NCBI GenBank assembly: GCA_947566075.1
Contig: CANOIM010000008.1
Span: forward strand, 1 to 64,000
Source: an uncultured Eggerthellaceae bacterium
Lineage (GTDB): Bacteria; Actinomycetota; Coriobacteriia; Coriobacteriales; Eggerthellaceae
DNA: 64,000 nucleotides
Direction: 5' to 3'
Below the pieces are notes generated by a model. The model made no database searches. It was not told the origin of the DNA and saw only the letters and a program-made list of their open reading frames with translations. Shown piece after piece: positions 18,801-26,069 of this stretch. The position numbers and the translations under genes were made by a program. How positions within the stretch are numbered: the stretch's first letter is position 1; the number at the start of each line of letters is the position of its first letter.

Positions 18801-19235
18801 GCCGCAGTCCACGGTGATGATGAGATCAGGGGAAAGGGGGCGCATGCGCTGGAAGGCGGCAAGGGACAGGCCATAGCCCTCTTCGGCGCGCTTCGGGATG
18901 AAGGGCGTGACCTTGGCCCCCAAGGCCCGCAGCCCGCGGGTGAGAACAGTGGTGGCGGAGATGCCGTCTAAGTCGAAGTCACCGAAGACCACGATGTGCT
19001 GGCCTGCATCGATGGCAGCTTTGAGCTGGTCCACGATCTGCCGCATAGCGGGCATGTCATAGGGGTTCTCCCAATCCGTTGCCAGGGATGGGTTCAGGAA
19101 GGCCTGCACCGCTTCCGGCGTGTCTATCCCCCTTGTAGCAAGCGTGCGCGCCATGAAATCCGGCATAGGGTAGGCCGTCTGCAAGCGCGCCACCGCGTCT
19201 GGCGCGCAACCGCGCAACCTGAAACGTGTGGTCAT
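15888..19235 (-). CDS. recJ: RecJ exonuclease fused to a RecQ-like DEAH helicase
   Basis: This is one continuous 1115-residue frame. Residues 1 to about 560 are a complete RecJ single-strand-specific exonuclease: DFDLDG (86-91), VDCG, DHH (166-168), SGRSYGS and GGHASAVG (DHHA1), followed by an OB-like domain. After an acidic linker of about 60 residues, roughly 630-1110 form a superfamily 2 helicase. It has a Walker A variant ATGRGKS (664-670), DEAH (769-772), TAT (804-806) and an arginine finger in QMSGRAGRDG. RecJ and RecQ cooperate in end resection in the RecF pathway, so the fusion would put nuclease and unwinding on one chain. It overlaps rel by 4 bases. Confidence 0.92.
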   Translation of the reverse strand: MTTRFRLRGCAPDAVARLQTAYPMPDFMARTLATRGIDTPEAVQAFLNPSLATDWENPYDMPAMRQIVDQLKAAIDAGQHIVVFGDFDLDGISATTVLTRGLRALGAKVTPFIPKRAEEGYGLSLAAFQRMRPLSPDLIITVDCGIACKDEVAAIQDAGVAVIVTDHHEAGDAVPEGVPVCDPKAVPGHPSAVLAGVGVALKVVQALGGACGYPHLWRSYTDFAALGTVADLMPMTGENRALVADGLARMNADPRPCIAALIGQAKPDGKPLTSTNLSFSLIPRLNAAGRMGDAECALDLLMTDSYEQACVLAEKLEAINDLRREKESELAEVARAQVAQKYRGGRSVVVAGVGWHEGVKGIVASRLVSTYHVPAMLFSIVGDEARGSGRSYGSVNLFQAVESASHLITRFGGHASAVGVTLPVENLPAFEEALEAHMQGLPEEQFEAMVDIDAVVDLAEFTLENVGRLEELAPFGQEAPEPRFLVRNVSLSQGRAVGAGKNHFSFQLTDGRSNISAIMFNCEDLESYLSSDRLADVAFTAQVDEWRGRKSVKAMVSSIVAAHPCQALSDLLDPRLAEFFEGLFSACDGGDVSVMDRGATQRADDAHAQRAERRSYWERLGQEDPDRLERELVRALIGEGKLHGAQSEILRRLKSGRSTLGIMATGRGKSLIFQVHAALLALIQHKTSLFVYPLRALMADQAFHLERQLAEFGLVCKVLNGECSAQEREDIYAGLEAGEVDIIMTTPEFLFYHADRLSACQRFGFMVVDEAHHIGQAKAGQRPAYALLGDVVQKLGAPVVLALTATAPEEIAKMASASLFIQERVVDEARRDNLHLDDQRNIRNRDDYLAHIVASGGKCVVYVNSREQSVGVARRLRRRVPQLALQIGFYNAALSRPERKRIEDLFRAGQLQVLVATSAFGEGIDIPDIRHVVLYHMPFSDVEFNQMSGRAGRDGADAWVHLLYGRADVTVNENLLAEVTPCRDVMAQVYRRMRTLQAERPGQMISMGVSELARLASDDLRIVSPQAARCGLSVFAELGLIESSRSFQGGCEVHGFRVREGAPKVELTDSVRYQEGLDELAGFKSFCEWAMMCDMAGLVARICRPITPNDEDQGR

Positions 19236-19325
19236 CCGATGAGCCTCTTGGTTTCTAGCCTTGTTCCTTTTGAGTCGATTCTCTCACAGATGGGCTCCCT
19301 GTGGGAAAACTCCATAGGATGAATC

Positions 19326-19331
19326 TATAAT
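19326..19331 (+). promoter_or_regulatory. Possible -10 element of the phosphofructokinase gene
   Basis: A perfect TATAAT lies 46 bases upstream of the ATG. The -35 region (gggaaa-like) is poor. The spacing to the gene would give a short leader. Confidence 0.45.
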
Positions 19332-19376
19332 CGCGGACGTAGTGAGCAGATGGAACCGCGTAGGTAAGGAAATGCC

Positions 19377-20588
19377 ATGGGAAACTGTCTCGTTGCCCAA
19401 TCCGGTGGGCCCACCGCTGTCATCAACGCCTCTTTGGCCGGGGTCATCAAGGCCAACCAGCTGAACCCCCTCTATGGAAAGGTCTTCGGAGGGATCAACG
19501 GGGTGGAGGGTGTCCTGGAAGACAAGCTCTATGACCTGACGAACCTCCCCGCCCATGAGCTGGATATCCTGAAGCAGACCCCTTCTTCGGCCTTGGGCAC
19601 CTGCCGCTACAAGCTCAAGCGCGGCCAAGAGGCTGACTTCCAGCGCCTGGTAGAGGTGATGGATGCCCATGCCATAGACGTGATGTTCTACATAGGCGGC
19701 AATGATTCCATGGATACCGTGGACGCACTCTCAGAATGGGCAGCCGCCCATGGCTCCGAGAAGCGCTTCATCGGCATCCCGAAGACGGTGGACAATGACC
19801 TGGTGCCCCCTGACCACTGCCCCGGCTTCCCGTCAGCCGCCAAGCTGGCGAACCTGGTGGTCCACGCCACCAAGCTAGACTATGACGCCTACACGCGCCC
19901 TGAGGTCTTCGTGCTGGAGACCATGGGCCGTGATGCCGGGTGGCTGGCGGCCAGCTGCTGCCTTTCCGGTGACGTTGACCTCTTGGTGCTGCCCGAGGTC
20001 CCCTTTGACCGTGAGGCGTTCCTGGCCCAGGTCCAGCAGAAGATGGATGCCCAAGGCTCTTGCTACATAGTGGTCAGCGAAGGGGCCCGCTACGCTGATG
20101 GCACCTATATCTCCGCCGGTGAGAGCGCCAATGACGGCTTCGCCCATGCGGTCTTAGGTGGAGCAGCTCTCACGTTGAAGCAGATGATCCTGGATGCGGG
20201 CATCGCACCCCGAGGCGTGGTGCAAGACCTCTCCCGGGCAGCCCGCTCATCCAACTTCGCTCAATCCAAGGTGGACGTGGCCGAAGCCTTCGAATTGGGG
20301 CTCTCAGCCCATATGCGCTCAGCTGATCCCGCCTTCACCGCCCAGGTGGTGGGAGTGCGCCGCGGCAAGACCGCAGAGGGTTCCTATGATCCAGAGTACT
20401 TCGCCGGGCCTGCTGCTGAATTCGCCAACTTCGTGAAGACGTTCCCCCAGGAGTGGATCCTGGCTGATTATCAGGGCGTAACCGAAGAGGCCTTGGATTA
20501 CTTCCGCCCCCTCATAGCTGGGGAGCCTGACATCATCTATGGCGAAGATGGCCTACCGAAGACGGTGGTCCCCTTCAACCTGCGCTAA
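19377..20588 (+). CDS. pfp: Diphosphate-dependent 6-phosphofructokinase
   Basis: The 403-residue phosphofructokinase catalyses phosphorylation of fructose 6-phosphate. Two residues that separate PPi from ATP enzymes point to PPi. The donor loop reads GGNDS (107-111, with Asp where ATP enzymes have Gly), and the next motif is PKTVDND (135-141, Lys where ATP enzymes have Gly). Substrate motifs MGRDAGW are intact. PPi use makes the step reversible and energy-saving. It has its own promoter and converges on yigZ with only 3 bases between stops. Confidence 0.88.
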   Translation: MGNCLVAQSGGPTAVINASLAGVIKANQLNPLYGKVFGGINGVEGVLEDKLYDLTNLPAHELDILKQTPSSALGTCRYKLKRGQEADFQRLVEVMDAHAIDVMFYIGGNDSMDTVDALSEWAAAHGSEKRFIGIPKTVDNDLVPPDHCPGFPSAAKLANLVVHATKLDYDAYTRPEVFVLETMGRDAGWLAASCCLSGDVDLLVLPEVPFDREAFLAQVQQKMDAQGSCYIVVSEGARYADGTYISAGESANDGFAHAVLGGAALTLKQMILDAGIAPRGVVQDLSRAARSSNFAQSKVDVAEAFELGLSAHMRSADPAFTAQVVGVRRGKTAEGSYDPEYFAGPAAEFANFVKTFPQEWILADYQGVTEEALDYFRPLIAGEPDIIYGEDGLPKTVVPFNLR

Positions 20589-20591
20589 GAC

Positions 20592-21206
20592 CTAGAAAGC
20601 GGCATCGAAGGGATCTGTGAGCTGAAGGGCCGCTTGGCCCCGGGAAGCTTCAGTGATGGCTTGGCTGAGACGCTCTGCATCCGCTTCCAGGGTGCGTACC
20701 GTCAAGGCCACCTGGTCCGTGAATTCGGAGGCTTGGACCTTCGCGCCCTGCTCCTGGATGCGCCGCACCACAGCATCATGGTCAGCATAGGGCAGACGGA
20801 TGCTGATATCCACGCAACGCTGGATCTCTACGATGCGGGCCACGGCCAAGGCCGCCTGGGCGGCTTGGGTATAGGCGCGCACCAGACCGCCCGTGCCCAA
20901 GAGCACGCCGCCGAAGTAGCGGGTGGTGACGCAGATGACGTCTTCCAAGCCTGCGTGTTCTAGCACCTGAAAGGTGGGAAGGCCGGAGGTCTGAGCCGGT
21001 TCGCCATCGTCTGAATAGCGGGTGCGTCCGCCCTGTAGGATATAGGCGTAGACGTTATGGCGGGCCGTCTTGTGCTCATCCCGGATGCGGTTCAAGAAGG
21101 CCAGGGCCTCATCCTCTGATCCCGCATGGCTCACCTGAGCGATGAACCGGGACTTCTTCTCAACGACCTCTGCCGCTGCTTCGCCCTCTATGGTCCGAAA
21201 AGCCAT
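20592..21206 (-). CDS. YigZ / IMPACT family protein
   Basis: The 204-residue protein belongs to the UPF0029/IMPACT family. The N-terminal domain shows the core motifs KKSRFIAQVSHAGSEDEALAF, TARHNVYAYIL, YSDDGEPAQTSG and TRYFGGVLLGTGGLVRAYTQ. A smaller C-terminal domain follows. The bacterial role is unclear, possibly linked to translation or peptidase regulation. Its start overlaps the pth stop (TGATG), so it is the last gene of the glmU-prs-pth-yigZ operon. Confidence 0.88.
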   Translation of the reverse strand: MAFRTIEGEAAAEVVEKKSRFIAQVSHAGSEDEALAFLNRIRDEHKTARHNVYAYILQGGRTRYSDDGEPAQTSGLPTFQVLEHAGLEDVICVTTRYFGGVLLGTGGLVRAYTQAAQAALAVARIVEIQRCVDISIRLPYADHDAVVRRIQEQGAKVQASEFTDQVALTVRTLEADAERLSQAITEASRGQAALQLTDPFDAAF

Positions 21207-21793
21207 CAGTTGAACCTGTTCTGGGTGGCCGTGAGACCCTCCTCCATGAGGAAGGGGGCAGCTTCAGCGCCAAGATGGACCGCCTCAGCGAAGAGGTCCT
21301 CCTCCTCTCCCCGAGGGCGCTTCAGCACATAGTCTGCCGTGGGCATCCTTCCCGGTGGCCGCCCAATGCCGATGCGAATCCTGAGCCAATCCCGGGTGCC
21401 CAGCTTCTCTTCGATGGACTTGAGCCCATTGTGACCTGCATGGCCACCTCCCCGTTTCACCCGGATGGTACCCGGGCTGATGTCCAGCTCATCGTGGATG
21501 ACGATGAGCTGCTCCGGCCCCACCCCATAGTGCTTGAGCAGCTTGGAGAGCGGGCCGCCGCTCGTGTTCATGAAGCTCTGGGGCTTCACCAAGAGAACAT
21601 CCTCCCCCGCCAGGCGCACCCGGGTGGTCAGCGCGCCGCACTCGTTCTTCCAAAAGGGGCTCCCCGCCTCCTGGGCAAGCTCATCCACCACGTTGAACCC
21701 GGCATTATGCCTGGTGCGGGCGTACTCCTCCCCCGGATTGCCCAGCCCCGCGATCACCCGATCAGGCGGGTCGGGCTTGGATAGGATGCTCAT
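21206..21793 (-). CDS. pth: Peptidyl-tRNA hydrolase
   Basis: The 195-residue enzyme frees tRNA from stalled peptidyl-tRNA. The signature region is intact: AGLGNPGEEYARTRHNAGF with the catalytic His, VLLVKPQSFMNTSGG, IHDELDISPGTIRVKRGG and GGHAGHNGLKSI. The length is normal for the family. It lies 25 bases after prs and is translationally coupled to yigZ, matching the usual prs-pth gene order. Confidence 0.94.
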   Translation of the reverse strand: MSILSKPDPPDRVIAGLGNPGEEYARTRHNAGFNVVDELAQEAGSPFWKNECGALTTRVRLAGEDVLLVKPQSFMNTSGGPLSKLLKHYGVGPEQLIVIHDELDISPGTIRVKRGGGHAGHNGLKSIEEKLGTRDWLRIRIGIGRPPGRMPTADYVLKRPRGEEEDLFAEAVHLGAEAAPFLMEEGLTATQNRFN

Positions 21794-21818
21794 GGGCTCC
21801 CGTTCCCGGCCGTAGGCC

Positions 21819-22799
21819 CTAGAGGGCGAAATCAGGGTCGAACAGAGAGCTGACAGAACCGTTGCTGTAGACGTTGGCGATGGCCCGGGCGAAGAGCGGA
21901 GCCACGCTCACCACCTTGATCTTGCCCGTCTGCTTCTCCAGGGGCACGGGGATGGTGTCACAGACCACCACCTCTTCCACCGGGGCATTCTCAAGCCGTT
22001 CATAGGCTGGACCGGAGAAGACAGGGTGGGTGCAGCAGATATAGACGGCCTCAGCTCCCTTGGCCTTGAGCGTATCCGCCGCAGCTACGATGGTGCCACC
22101 GGTATCTATCATGTCATCGTTGATGATGCAGATCTTCCCGTTCACGTCCCCTATGAGAGCCGTGATCTCAGCCTTGTTGTGACCCGGGCGGCCCTTGTGC
22201 ATGATGGCAAGATCGGCCCCCAGCATGTCCGAGAGCTTCTTGGCCGCCTTCGCCCGCCCCACATCCGGTGACACCACGCACACCTTGTCTTCCGGGAAGC
22301 CCTTGGCGCGGAAGTAGTCAGCCAGGATGGGCAGGGCTGTCAGATGATCCACGGGCATGTCGAAGAAGCCCTGGATCTGGCCCTGGTGCAAGTCTATGGT
22401 CATCACGCGAGTGACGCCAGAAGTGGTGATGAGATTCGCCACCAGCTTCGCAGTGATGGGTTCGCGCGCTGCCGCCTTGCGGTCTTGACGGGAGTAGCCG
22501 TAATGGGTGATGACGGCGGTGATGGTACGAGCGGAGGCGCGCTTGGCCGCATCAGCCATGATGAGCAGCTCCATGAGGGCATCGTTCACGTCAGCTTCGC
22601 CATTGCCCGCTACGGATTGGATGAGGAACACATCCGCCCCGCGAAGGCTCTCCATGTACCGCGCGTAGATCTCACCGTTGGCGAACTTCTCCAGCTTCAC
22701 GTTGCCCAAGTCCACACCCAGCTGGTCAGCTATCTTCTCGGCCACCTCTGGGCTGATGGACCCGGAGAACAATGCCAGCGATTTCTGCATCTCGGTCAT
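21819..22799 (-). CDS. prs: Ribose-phosphate pyrophosphokinase
   Basis: From the ATG at 22799 (GAGGGAG site upstream) the protein has 326 residues. It makes PRPP from ribose 5-phosphate and ATP for nucleotide, histidine and NAD synthesis. Visible motifs are FANGEIYARY, YGYSRQDRKAAAREPITAKL (ATP loop), TIDLHQGQIQGFFDMPVDHL and the PRPP-binding loop INDDMIDTGGTI. It follows glmU with a 76-base gap, a very common pairing. Confidence 0.94.
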   Translation of the reverse strand: MTEMQKSLALFSGSISPEVAEKIADQLGVDLGNVKLEKFANGEIYARYMESLRGADVFLIQSVAGNGEADVNDALMELLIMADAAKRASARTITAVITHYGYSRQDRKAAAREPITAKLVANLITTSGVTRVMTIDLHQGQIQGFFDMPVDHLTALPILADYFRAKGFPEDKVCVVSPDVGRAKAAKKLSDMLGADLAIMHKGRPGHNKAEITALIGDVNGKICIINDDMIDTGGTIVAAADTLKAKGAEAVYICCTHPVFSGPAYERLENAPVEEVVVCDTIPVPLEKQTGKIKVVSVAPLFARAIANVYSNGSVSSLFDPDFAL

Positions 22800-22875
22800 C
22801 TTCGCGCTCCCTCTCGTGTTTTGGGCAGTGCCCACATTGTATTCGCTCAGCGTTCTCGCGCAATAACTGAAAGGC

Positions 22876-24267
22876 TCATTTCCGATGGGTCAAGGTCCAG
22901 CCGTCGTAAACGCTCTCGCGGGCCCGCGCCACCGCGAGCGCATCATCCGGAACGTCCTTCGTGATGACAGAACCTGCTCCTACGGTCACATTTGATCCGA
23001 TGTTCACCGGGGCCACCATCATGGTGTCAGAGCCTATGAACGTGCCATCTCCAATGGTGGTGGCGTGCTTATGCTTCCCATCGTAGTTGCAGGTGATGGA
23101 ACCAGCGCCGATGTTCACCCCTTCGCCAATGGTGGTGTCTCCTATGTAGGAGAGATGCGGCACCTTCGAACCAGCCCCCACCGTTGACTTCTTGATCTCA
23201 ACGTGGGTGCCCGCCTTGGCGCCTTCCATGAGATGCGCCCCGGGCCGCAGGTAGGCTCGCGGACCCGTGGTGGCTCCGCTGTCTATCTGGGCTTCATAGG
23301 CGATGGTCTCATCCACCATACAGCCGCGCCCTACCTGAGTATCGAACAGGCGCGTATCAGGGCCAACGATGGAATCCTCTCCGATGGAGGTGCGGCCCAT
23401 GAGCGTCACGTTCTGAAGCAGCGTGACGTCTTGTTCCAGGGTGACGTCAGGGCCGATCCAGACCAGGTCCGGTGCCAACATGGTGACCCCGGCTTCCATA
23501 TGGGCGCGATTGATGCGCTGCTGCATGGCGCGAGTGGCCTCAGCCAGCTGCACCCGGGAATTCACCCCAGCGCATTCTTGAGGGTCTTCCGTGGCCAGAG
23601 CCACCACCTTCTCCCCCGCCTGGCGCAGGAGTGCCACTACATCGGTTATGTAGTATTCCCCCTGGGCGTTGTCATTGGTCACCTGGGAAAGGCAGGCGCG
23701 CAGCTTGGCGGCATCGAAGCAGTAGAAGCCGGAATTGCATTCGCAGACCTGAGCCTCCTCAGAGCTAGCATCCTTCTGTTCCACGATGGCCACCACCTGA
23801 CCCGTGGAAAGCCCGGCTTCGAAGCTATCTTCTCGGATGATGCGCCCGTAGCCGAAAGGGTCTTCCACGCGGAAGGTGAGCACCACGGCTGCTGCATCTT
23901 CCTGGACGCGCACATCCATGAGCTGGCGGATGGTGTCAGGGATGAGCAGGGGGCAATCCCCATAGACCAGAACCACACTGCCTTCGAAGGTAGCGAGCGC
24001 TTCTGTGGCCATGGCCGCCTTGGCAGCATCGGCCGTGCCCAGCTTATGCTGCTGGACGGCCACGTTCGCCTGGCCAGAGACGACGGCTTCCACCTGGTCA
24101 TCCTCAGGCCCCACCACTACGGTGACGTCTTGGATGCCCGCTTCCTTGAGGGCCGCCACCGGCCAGAGCACCAGCGGCCTGCCCAGTATCTCATGGATGA
24201 CCTTCGGCTTCTTGGACTTCATGCGGGTTCCGGCCCCGGCCGCCAATACGATGCCTGCACAGTTCAT
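22876..24267 (-). CDS. glmU: Bifunctional GlmU (UDP-GlcNAc synthesis)
   Basis: The 463-residue protein has an N-terminal nucleotidyltransferase domain (LAAGAGTRMKSKKPKVIHEI) and a C-terminal left-handed beta-helix acetyltransferase of hexapeptide repeats (IGEGVNIGAGSITCNYDGK). It acetylates glucosamine 1-phosphate and then attaches UMP, giving UDP-GlcNAc for peptidoglycan. The start has GAGGAGG upstream. It heads the glmU-prs-pth-yigZ operon. Confidence 0.95.
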   Translation of the reverse strand: MNCAGIVLAAGAGTRMKSKKPKVIHEILGRPLVLWPVAALKEAGIQDVTVVVGPEDDQVEAVVSGQANVAVQQHKLGTADAAKAAMATEALATFEGSVVLVYGDCPLLIPDTIRQLMDVRVQEDAAAVVLTFRVEDPFGYGRIIREDSFEAGLSTGQVVAIVEQKDASSEEAQVCECNSGFYCFDAAKLRACLSQVTNDNAQGEYYITDVVALLRQAGEKVVALATEDPQECAGVNSRVQLAEATRAMQQRINRAHMEAGVTMLAPDLVWIGPDVTLEQDVTLLQNVTLMGRTSIGEDSIVGPDTRLFDTQVGRGCMVDETIAYEAQIDSGATTGPRAYLRPGAHLMEGAKAGTHVEIKKSTVGAGSKVPHLSYIGDTTIGEGVNIGAGSITCNYDGKHKHATTIGDGTFIGSDTMMVAPVNIGSNVTVGAGSVITKDVPDDALAVARARESVYDGWTLTHRK

Positions 24268-24403
24268 GGATGCTCCTCCTCAGGATGTGGTGCTCCTTAT
24301 GGGGATATTATTCCACAAGCGCGCACTCCTGGAACTCCAGCGCCGTCCGCTGAGGCTGAACGCAACATCAAGCTTGATAAAAAGCGTTGCCTTTCTCTCA
24401 TGG

Positions 24404-24431
24404 GAGTCACGGGGACGGTTCTCCTGACTCA
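24404..24431 (+). repeat. REP-like terminal inverted repeat, left copy
   Basis: This 28-base sequence with core ggggacggttctc matches the reverse complement of 25232-25259 at 25 of 28 positions. Its inner end includes the stop codon of the RAYT gene, so gene and repeats form one unit. Confidence 0.8.
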
Positions 24432-25190
24432 ATTTTGGCTTCGAGCCCTTTCTACGGTGTTGCGGTTCAGTCCTGTCAGGCGAGCGATCTGGCGAACGGA
24501 GAGCCCCCGTGTACGCAACTTCCCGATAATATTGCGCTGGTTTTCTCGCTCAATTTCGCAGAGCTGCTGGCAGTGGTCTATGGCTGCCACTTGACAAATG
24601 ATCTCCTTGGCTTCAGCATCGGTTGGTCGATGCGAGTCATCGAAAGCGCAAATGTAACCCGAATCCTTGCTTTCATCAATTAGCTCACGAAAAGCCCCAG
24701 CGGCAGAACCTTTCTCGTCTGCGAGCATAGAGAGGGCAAACTCCGTGTCAGTCAGGGAAGGCGATTTCGTATATTCATCGTAGCTGGTCCATTCGCTAAC
24801 CTCGCCACCAGCTTCCAGGGGGTTTCGGTGAATGTATCGCAAGGTAGCAAGAAAATACGCGTCACCATCGACCGGCTTGCTTTTGAAACGATCCTGGAAC
24901 AGGTAGCCGGTGCGGTCGTACTTGCGATCATAATAGCTGGAATAGCTCAGTTGCAGCTTCTTCATTGCAACCGAGAGCGTATCCAAATCCGTCTTCACGA
25001 GAAGGTGAGCGTGGTTGCCCATCAGGCACCATGCGTAAAGCGAAAACTCGCACTCTTTCTTATAGCGCTCCAACCTGTCCAGGAAAGCTCTCTTATCCTC
25101 ATCATCATAGAAGAGCTGAACCTGATTGATCCCTCGAATCATCACATGATAGATATCGGAAGCGCTCTTGAGCCTTGGTGTGCGTGGCAT
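24429..25190 (-). CDS. REP-associated tyrosine transposase (RAYT, IS200-like Y1)
   Basis: The 253-residue protein has an N-terminal Y1/HUH transposase domain. The metal-binding HxH is in MGNHAHLL, and the family's YIHRNPL motif is present (about residue 135), near the expected catalytic tyrosines. The C-terminus adds a helix-turn-helix (RGLSVRQIARLTGLNRNTVE), common in larger RAYTs. The ATG has GAGAGGTGAT upstream. RAYTs are domesticated relatives of IS200/IS605 transposases and process REP hairpins. Here near-identical inverted repeats flank the gene, so it may still act on them. Confidence 0.88.
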   Translation of the reverse strand: MPRTPRLKSASDIYHVMIRGINQVQLFYDDEDKRAFLDRLERYKKECEFSLYAWCLMGNHAHLLVKTDLDTLSVAMKKLQLSYSSYYDRKYDRTGYLFQDRFKSKPVDGDAYFLATLRYIHRNPLEAGGEVSEWTSYDEYTKSPSLTDTEFALSMLADEKGSAAGAFRELIDESKDSGYICAFDDSHRPTDAEAKEIICQVAAIDHCQQLCEIERENQRNIIGKLRTRGLSVRQIARLTGLNRNTVERARSQN

Positions 25191-25231
25191 ATCCCATCAC
25201 CTCTCGCTGGAGAATAGATGGTGAAGTAGGC

Positions 25232-25259
25232 TGAGTCAAGAGAACCGTCCCCACGACTC
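25232..25259 (-). repeat. REP-like terminal inverted repeat, right copy
   Basis: This is the inverted partner of 24404-24431 (core gagaaccgtcccc), 42 bases upstream of the RAYT start. The three mismatches between the copies are one at position 8 and a GT/AC swap near the outer end. Confidence 0.8.
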
Positions 25260-25260
25260 T

Positions 25261-25362
25261 CACACGATCGAGCTGACTCCTTCAGAGTTGGAAGAAGTCG
25301 TCCCTGGATGCATGTGGGTCGACGTCTGCAAGCTGCCGAGCGACGCTCGTCTTGAGAAGTAG
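25261..25362 (+). pseudogene. Possible gene remnant beside the right REP repeat
   Basis: Immediately outside the right repeat, a plus-strand frame runs for 33 codons to a TAG. It contains IELTPSELEEVVPGCMWVDV and has normal protein-like composition, but no start or ribosome site of its own. It may be the end of a gene truncated by the insertion. The family is not recognised. The rest of the 25191-25416 gap shows nothing clear. Confidence 0.25.
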
Positions 25363-25416
25363 CATCTGCACCTCCCTGCCCCCCTGTGTTATGACTGTCT
25401 TGAAGGACCACCACGA

Positions 25417-25671
25417 TCAATAATGATCTTTGCATGAGAGGATGTTGATACGCCCCTCCTCAATAGAATAGATCAGCCGATTCGCCGCGTCGATGCGTCG
25501 TGACCAGCAACCTGATAATCCGAACCTCAATGGCTCCGGCTTCCCTAACCCTGAGAAGGGATCACGTTCGATATCACGGATGAGTCCGTTTATGCGCTTG
25601 AGCGTCTTCTTATCCTGCGACTCCCAATACAGATAATCATCCCAGGCATCATCCGAGAATACCTTAAGCAT
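25417..25671 (-). CDS. yoeB: YoeB-type toxin (Txe/YoeB family mRNA endonuclease)
   Basis: This 84-residue RelE-fold toxin closely follows the YoeB pattern: WDDYLYWESQDKKTLKRIN, then GLGKPEPLRFGLSGCWSRRI, and the C-terminal HY. YoeB cleaves mRNA on the ribosome; the conserved arginines and terminal His-Tyr needed for this are present, so the toxin looks active. Its start overlaps the antitoxin stop by 8 bases, the usual coupled arrangement. Confidence 0.94.
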   Translation of the reverse strand: MLKVFSDDAWDDYLYWESQDKKTLKRINGLIRDIERDPFSGLGKPEPLRFGLSGCWSRRIDAANRLIYSIEEGRINILSCKDHY

Positions 25672-25921
25672 CCAGGAGCTCCCGGCTATGAACCTCCCCC
25701 GACCTCACCTGTTCCAAGCCCCTGAGGACCTTCTCATGGAGATACGGATTCTCATAGATCCGGATGGTCTCCATGAGGGCATCATAGTCCCCCGCATTCA
25801 TGACGACGATGTTCTCTGATTCATCCCTATTCGCCACGAGCAAGCAATCAGCATCATCCCTGCAACGGCGCATCTCCGATTTCAGATCCTCACGAAAGGC
25901 GCTATAGGTGACAGTCCTCAT
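25664..25921 (-). CDS. yefM: YefM/Phd-type antitoxin
   Basis: The 85-residue protein starts MRTVTYSAFREDLKSEM and has NIVVMNAGDYDALMETI, the Phd/YefM DNA-binding N-domain. The C-terminal part is flexible and acidic and would neutralise the toxin. It precedes yoeB with overlap. The promoter upstream carries a strong dyad at the -10 box, consistent with autorepression by the YefM-YoeB complex. Confidence 0.92.
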   Translation of the reverse strand: MRTVTYSAFREDLKSEMRRCRDDADCLLVANRDESENIVVMNAGDYDALMETIRIYENPYLHEKVLRGLEQVRSGEVHSRELLDA

Positions 25922-25947
25922 CGCTGCTCCCTTGATCGTAGCATTTT

Positions 25948-25985
25948 ACTTGTACACATTATAGTACAAGTTAGACACTCACCAA
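25948..25985 (-). promoter_or_regulatory. yefM-yoeB promoter with overlapping operator
   Basis: On the minus strand a -35 TTGGTG (25980-25985) and a perfect -10 TATAAT (25958-25963) are 16 bases apart. The -10 box lies between perfect 8-base arms ACTTGTAC and GTACAAGT (25948-25955 and 25964-25971). The right half contains TGTACA on the minus strand, the core known from E. coli YefM operators. Confidence 0.75.
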
Positions 25986-26012
25986 GATAGAGCATCCAAT
26001 GACACAGTGATG

Positions 26013-26042
26013 TCATGAGAAGCGCTTGAGCAGGAGTGAATT
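26013..26042 (-). pseudogene. Remnant of a copA-like 3' end
   Basis: The minus strand encodes NSLLLKRFS and a stop, identical to the last nine codons of CopA at 40123. The two copies differ only by synonymous changes (TCA for TCG, twice). Upstream the frame no longer resembles CopA. A small hairpin (atgaca / tgtcat, 26000-26017) overlaps the stop. It looks like the last trace of a deleted second copper ATPase gene. Confidence 0.6.
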
Positions 26043-26069
26043 GCTTGAAGCAAAAGGATCGCCCTCTCC

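Noticed and set aside
24268..24403. Small gene between glmU and the RAYT unit
   Set aside because: Frames here are short, lack ribosome sites and include the repeat edge; nothing could be supported.
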